A DNA stretch of 27,705 nucleotides from JBHIFB01 sp046760905 (GTDB lineage: Bacteria; Gemmatimonadota; CAZMKB01). This document shows, one piece after another, positions 24,215-27,705 of the stretch. A model generated the notes under the pieces. The model did not search any database. It worked only from the letters and a program-made list of their open reading frames with translations, and had not been told where the DNA came from. The translations under genes and the position numbers were made by a program. The stretch spans positions 1-27,705 of the forward strand of contig JBHIFB010000029.1 of NCBI GenBank assembly GCA_046760905.1, given 5' to 3'. Positions within the stretch are counted from its first letter, which is position 1, and the number at the start of each line of letters is the position of its first letter.

Positions 24215-25057
24215 TCACTTTTCTCCATTTCCCGGTTTTCTGCCACGCACCTTGATGCTCGCAATGGAGTTTTCGAGGCCATTGATCTCATGCTGTGACA
24301 GTTTCAGGGCTTGGACGATCTGGGATGCTGTTGGATCTGCGGTTACATTTTGTAATGAAAACCCAGTAGAATCAAGAACTTCCACCTCCTCGAAGCCCGC
24401 TGCCCTGATTTTCTCCAGGTAATCATCCTTCATGATCGCACCCGCGACGCAGCCCAGGTAAGCTTGGGCAGATTCCCTGATCCTGGCAGGGAGTTCCTCC
24501 TGGAGGACGATATCGGAGACAAGCAGCCGGCCACCGGGTTTGAGTACACGGTAGGCCTCCTCGAAAACCTTTTCCTTATCAGGGGAGAGGTTTATGACAC
24601 AGTTAGAGATTACAATATCGAAGGATTCATCTGCCGCCGGTAGGTTCTCGATCTCGCCCAGCCTGAACTCCACGTTCTCATAGCCTGTCTTCCTCGCGTT
24701 CTCTCTCGCCTTGTCTATCATCTCGGCTGTCATATCGACACCGACGACCTTCCCCTTCTCCCCCACTTTCCTGGCAGCCAGGAAACAGTCCAATCCGGCG
24801 CCGGATCCCAGATCGAGAACTGTTTCCCCTTCCTTCAAGGAAGCGAGAGCCGTGGGATTCCCACAACCGAGACCAAGGTTTGCACCTGGTGGAACAGCAT
24901 TGAGCTCCTCTTCGGAATATCCTACCTTCCGGCTGATCTCTCTGTGGGCCGGCGTTTCCCCGCAGCACGAGGAAGCAGGAGTGCAGCAGGAATCAGCTTT
25001 TGTTGCGATCTTTCCGTATCCCTCCCTGACCATCTTCCTTATCTTTTCTTCTTTCAT
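24215..25057 (-). CDS. arsM: arsenite S-adenosylmethionine methyltransferase
   Basis: A 280-aa class I methyltransferase that adds methyl groups from SAM to trivalent arsenic in the cytoplasm. The N-terminus has two Cys pairs (DSCCTPASSCC). The SAM motif is VLDLGSGAGLDCFLAA. The As(III)-binding cysteines lie in GLGCGNPTAL, VISNCVINLSPDKEKV and YLGCVAGAI. All are typical of ArsM. GAGG lies 8 nt before the ATG. It follows the AbrB-type gene by 23 bp, so both are read from the promoter/operator at 25370-25451. No arsR, arsenite pump or arsenate reductase is in view. Confidence 0.92.
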   Translation of the reverse strand: MKEEKIRKMVREGYGKIATKADSCCTPASSCCGETPAHREISRKVGYSEEELNAVPPGANLGLGCGNPTALASLKEGETVLDLGSGAGLDCFLAARKVGEKGKVVGVDMTAEMIDKARENARKTGYENVEFRLGEIENLPAADESFDIVISNCVINLSPDKEKVFEEAYRVLKPGGRLLVSDIVLQEELPARIRESAQAYLGCVAGAIMKDDYLEKIRAAGFEEVEVLDSTGFSLQNVTADPTASQIVQALKLSQHEINGLENSIASIKVRGRKPGNGEK

Positions 25058-25080
25058 CGTTCATTCCTCTCTTTTCTGCG

Positions 25081-25353
25081 TCATTCCGTGACGATATCTT
25101 TCATTATAGGACCCAGGAAATCCTTAACCATGTCCGAAAATTCATCCACTTTCACCAGGGTTAGGCAGCAGAGAGTCTTGCCTCTCTCCCAGCCGATCAC
25201 GGCCAGTTTGTCACCCGGACGGATTCCGACTCTATCCCTTAACTCCTTTGGAAGCACCATCTGGCCTCGCTCATCCACAGTGACCAGTGATTCGATTCGA
25301 CAACAACACTCTCCACTGTCATTCGGCATGCAGGAGGATGCGTTTTTCTTCAT
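25081..25353 (-). CDS. AbrB/MazE/SpoVT-type DNA-binding protein (HgcAB-associated-like)
   Basis: A 90-aa protein with a swapped-hairpin AbrB fold: VTVDERGQMVLPKELRDRVGIRPGDKLAVI at about residues 24-53. A Cys-rich N-terminus (CMPNDSGECCC) and the pair GKTLCCLTL could sense metal or metalloid. The tail MVKDFLGPIMKDI is helical. From memory it resembles proteins annotated as HgcAB-associated, which are often next to arsM in anaerobes. AGGAG lies 6 nt before the ATG. As the first gene behind a promoter with an inverted repeat, it is a candidate autoregulator of arsM. The thiol-sensing idea is inference. Confidence 0.8.
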   Translation of the reverse strand: MKKNASSCMPNDSGECCCRIESLVTVDERGQMVLPKELRDRVGIRPGDKLAVIGWERGKTLCCLTLVKVDEFSDMVKDFLGPIMKDIVTE

Positions 25354-25369
25354 GGAACTCTCCTTTCTG

Positions 25370-25414
25370 AATCAAATATTTCCATAATATATTAATATTC
25401 TGAAATATTTGATT
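25370..25414. promoter_or_regulatory. 12-bp inverted-repeat operator at the arsM operon transcription start
   Basis: AATCAAATATTT at 25370-25381 is repeated inverted at 25403-25414 with a 21-nt AT-rich spacer. The right arm begins just after the -10 box, so bound protein would block transcription start. TCAAATA half-sites resemble ArsR-family operators. The AbrB-type protein is the other candidate binder. Confidence 0.7.
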
Positions 25415-25422
25415 TCTCTGAA

Positions 25423-25451
25423 AATATAATCATAACCCTCCCCGTTGTCAA
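25423..25451 (-). promoter_or_regulatory. sigma-70 promoter of the abrB-arsM operon
   Basis: TTGACA (25451-25446), 17-nt spacer, TATATT (25428-25423) on the minus strand; start expected near 25416, inside or beside the inverted repeat. Confidence 0.8.
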
Positions 25452-25462
25452 GAGATCAGACG

Positions 25463-26611
25463 TTATTCGGAGGAATCTTTCACGAAGATAAGCAGAGCCA
25501 TCGAGATAATTGTCAATGATAGAGAAAGATAGAGAGGTGCCGATACACCCAGCGTATCCCACAGAAGCCCGGCAAAGAGGGAGGCTGGCAAGTTACACAG
25601 GCCAACGACCATCTGAAATCCTCCCAGGGCGCTGGCCCGATATTCCTCGGGAGCCAGCTCCGATACGAACGCCTTCTGGACCGGCTCCAGTGCTCCTCTG
25701 TGTAAGCCGTATAGGATGAAGGCCAGGACGGTGGAAATAAACCTGCGCGTGAGGATAAAAATGAGAATCACTGCTCCCCACAGGATGAAAGAAAGCATTA
25801 TGACCCTCTTTCTGCCGGAGTAGTCGGCGAGTTTGCCAAAAGGGAGAGCCGACACGGAGGCTGAGCCGGTGAAGATAAGGTAAAGCACGGGTACAAATCC
25901 TATACCGGCGCCGGAATCTTTCGCAATAAGTAGAAGAAATGAGTAACTGAATGAGCCGAGGGCGAAAACGGAACTCAGTAGAAAAAACAGCCTGAGATTC
26001 CAGCTCGTGTCCCTGAGTCTCATCCCCTTGAAGCTTTGCCCTGCCTGCCGTCTCTTCTCTTTTATCAGTATGAGAATCAGGAGAGCACCCACGGCAGAGG
26101 GAAGGGCTGCGAGAAGGAAGAGGTGGGTGTATCCCAGCCGCTCGATGAGCAGGATGCACAGAATGATGCCGCACACCGCCCCCAGATTGTCCATCGCTCG
26201 AAGGATGCCGAAGTTTTTGCCCCGGTCTGTGACAGTCGAAATATCGGCTATCAATGCATCCCTGGGTGCCCCCCTCATTTTCCCTGCCCTGTCCAGAATC
26301 TTAAACGGTATTAATTGCTGCCATATGCTTGAGAAGGCGTATCCAACTCTGGCGATAGATCCGCACAGGTAACCGGTCCATATGAATACCTTTCTTTTCC
26401 TTATCCTGTCGGACATGTAACCGGAGACTGCCTGAGAAATCGAAACGAGCGCCTCGCCCAATCCGTCTATGAGGCCGAGGGCGGTCATTGGTGCGCCAAG
26501 CACAATGCTCACGAACAGGGGCCAGACCGGGTAGATCATGTCTGAACCCATGTCGTTCAGAAATGATGCGGCTGCGAAGACCCAAACCGTCTTCTTAGAG
26601 CGCTCAGACAT
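25463..26611 (-). CDS. major facilitator superfamily transporter
   Basis: A 382-aa inner-membrane carrier with about 11-12 hydrophobic helices in two halves. The loop after helix 2 (GYMSDRIRKRKV) and its repeat in the second half (GKLADYSGRKRV) are the MFS signature. The helix-4 region has RGAPRDALIAD, a pattern seen in MFS proteins annotated as efflux carriers. No substrate-defining residues are recognised. The start ATG 26611 has only a weak ribosome binding site. It lies 39 bp after the S9 peptidase gene and is probably co-transcribed with it, so export or import of a peptide or amino-acid product is possible but unproven. Confidence 0.85.
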   Translation of the reverse strand: MSERSKKTVWVFAAASFLNDMGSDMIYPVWPLFVSIVLGAPMTALGLIDGLGEALVSISQAVSGYMSDRIRKRKVFIWTGYLCGSIARVGYAFSSIWQQLIPFKILDRAGKMRGAPRDALIADISTVTDRGKNFGILRAMDNLGAVCGIILCILLIERLGYTHLFLLAALPSAVGALLILILIKEKRRQAGQSFKGMRLRDTSWNLRLFFLLSSVFALGSFSYSFLLLIAKDSGAGIGFVPVLYLIFTGSASVSALPFGKLADYSGRKRVIMLSFILWGAVILIFILTRRFISTVLAFILYGLHRGALEPVQKAFVSELAPEEYRASALGGFQMVVGLCNLPASLFAGLLWDTLGVSAPLYLSLSLTIISMALLIFVKDSSE

Positions 26612-26650
26612 TTTCTAGTCTAAGGGTGACTTTCCCAGTTTTCACTGTTT

Positions 26651-27705
26651 CTATTTCAAGTGAGATTCATACCAGCTGAGAGTGCGTAAGAGGAAATCCA
26701 TCTGGTGTGCCCGTTCACTCAGGCCGTGTCCTGCTCTCGGATATCTGACGAATTTCACCGGGACACCTTTTACCGCCATGGCTGTGTAAAGTTCCTCCCC
26801 CTGTGAGATTGGTACCCTGAGATCCTCCTCCCCGTGAATGATGAGGATCGGTGTGGTTGCCTCTCCTATGTGTCCCATCGCAGACCTGTCCCAGGCCAGC
26901 TCTGGCTCGTCATAGGGCCAGAGGTTCCAGTGAACGAGAGAGTTTTCGTAGGGAATGTCGGTTGTACCGGTGAATGAGTGCCAGTTAGTGATGCCGGCGA
27001 ATACGATCGCCGCCTTGAAGCGATCCGTGTACTTTGTCGCGGCAAGAGCCGAGAGGTAACCGCCGTATGAACCACCGCCTATACCCACCCTGTCAGGATC
27101 GATGAGGCCAAGTTCGGCCAGGTAGTCTATTCCGTCTAGTATATCTGTTAGCTCTCCCCCTCCCAGGTCCCCGTGGTCGGCTTTCGAGAACTGTATCCCC
27201 CTGCCCGTGCTGCCCCGGTAGTTCGGCATCAGTACCATGAAACCGTGGCTTGCTAGTAGATATAAGCCGCCGTAATAGGTGTTCCATCTGTTCAGATAGG
27301 CAGCCTCGGGTCCGCCGTGCACCTTTACGATCAGGGGGTAGCGGGTGCCTTCCCTGTATCCGACCGGCTTTACAAGGAGCCCTTCGATTTCAAGACCGTC
27401 TCTCGCCTTCCAGCGGATCACCTCCTGAACCGGGAGCCTCACCTCCTCGATCTGGGGATTACTGGTGGTCAACCTTATCATTTCTCGATTGCCCACACTA
27501 GCATAAAATACATCTGGCGGGTGAAGTGGTGTGCTCGCCAGTGCAGCAAGGTGCTTCCTGTCCCGGGAGAGGCTCATGCCGGTGAATATAGGCCCGTTCT
27601 CAATCAACGTCTCCAGGCCGCTGCCGTCTCTCTTTATGCTGTAAAGAGCTGTGGTGGTCCCGGTCACGGCGACGAATGCGATCCTATCACCGTCCAGCCA
27701 GCCGG
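26651..27705 (-). CDS. S9 prolyl-oligopeptidase-type serine peptidase (5' end missing)
   Basis: The C-terminal part of an alpha/beta-hydrolase peptidase. The frame stays open to the right edge; residues upstream of the GTG at 27667 (GWLDGDRIAFVAV) continue a beta-propeller blade, so the real start is outside the window. The catalytic domain shows the oxyanion strand VHGGPE, nucleophile Ser in GGGSYGGYLSA, Asp in HGEEDLRVPISQ and His in PRAGHGLSE. Such enzymes cleave short peptides, often after proline or as acylaminoacyl peptidases. No signal peptide can be judged. The following MFS gene is 39 bp downstream. Confidence 0.88.
   Translation of the reverse strand, partial: GWLDGDRIAFVAVTGTTTALYSIKRDGSGLETLIENGPIFTGMSLSRDRKHLAALASTPLHPPDVFYASVGNREMIRLTTSNPQIEEVRLPVQEVIRWKARDGLEIEGLLVKPVGYREGTRYPLIVKVHGGPEAAYLNRWNTYYGGLYLLASHGFMVLMPNYRGSTGRGIQFSKADHGDLGGGELTDILDGIDYLAELGLIDPDRVGIGGGSYGGYLSALAATKYTDRFKAAIVFAGITNWHSFTGTTDIPYENSLVHWNLWPYDEPELAWDRSAMGHIGEATTPILIIHGEEDLRVPISQGEELYTAMAVKGVPVKFVRYPRAGHGLSERAHQMDFLLRTLSWYESHLK

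Noticed and set aside
1..27705. CRISPR arrays, tRNA or rRNA genes, insertion sequences, prophage genes
   Set aside because: No regularly spaced repeats, cloverleaf sequence, transposase or integrase motifs were seen on either strand by eye.

Overview
The window reads as a piece of chromosome from a Gram-negative (diderm) anaerobic bacterium. Evidence is a lipoprotein, a POTRA/beta-barrel outer-membrane protein with a C-terminal Phe, secreted peptidases, a ferredoxin-dependent 2-oxoacid oxidoreductase and an anaerobic-type ring-cleavage hydrolase. The mix (Omp28-like and M64 proteins, immune-inhibitor-A-like jelly roll, CHAT-TPR) suggests an uncultured FCB-type or candidate-phylum lineage. That assignment is inference. 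The genetic code is standard: many genes end in TGA. Shine-Dalgarno sites are strong, and several transcription units carry near-perfect TTGACA / 17 nt / TATAAT promoters.

Layout. (1) 209-5663, minus strand: a four-gene operon of GltD-like iron-sulfur flavoprotein, FAD/NAD(P) oxidoreductase, fused gamma-alpha 2-oxoacid:ferredoxin oxidoreductase subunit and beta subunit, behind a perfect consensus promoter. (2) 5825-7595, minus: two adjacent U32-peptidase-like proteins with their own promoter. (3) 7656-11620, minus: a translationally coupled signalling operon of substrate-binding lipoprotein, membrane histidine kinase and two receiver-only response regulators. (4) 11888-14599, plus: a secreted M64 metallopeptidase and a BamA/Oah-type 6-oxocyclohex-1-ene-1-carbonyl-CoA hydrolase. 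(5) 14621-17012, minus: an Omp28-like thioredoxin-fold exported protein whose active-site Cys codon is TGA, and a small Omp85-type protein. (6) 17187-23403, plus: zinc alcohol dehydrogenase, LsrF/DhnA-type aldolase, ECF-like sigma factor, zinc-finger/TPR membrane anti-sigma factor and an exported TPR-CHAT protein. (7) 23407-27705, minus: an exported jelly-roll protein, AbrB-type regulator plus ArsM behind an operator/promoter, an MFS transporter and an S9 peptidase that runs off the right edge.

The strongest discovery is the probable selenoprotein at 14621-15652. A complete gene with start, ribosome binding site, signal peptide and promoter is interrupted by one TGA, exactly where the first Cys of a thioredoxin W-C-P-Y-C motif belongs. 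A 9-bp hairpin with a GGU loop follows at bacterial SECIS distance. Conventional gene calling truncates it to a leaderless fragment. The second system of interest is the sigma / anti-sigma / exported CHAT operon, which could form a periplasmic protease-controlled transcription switch.
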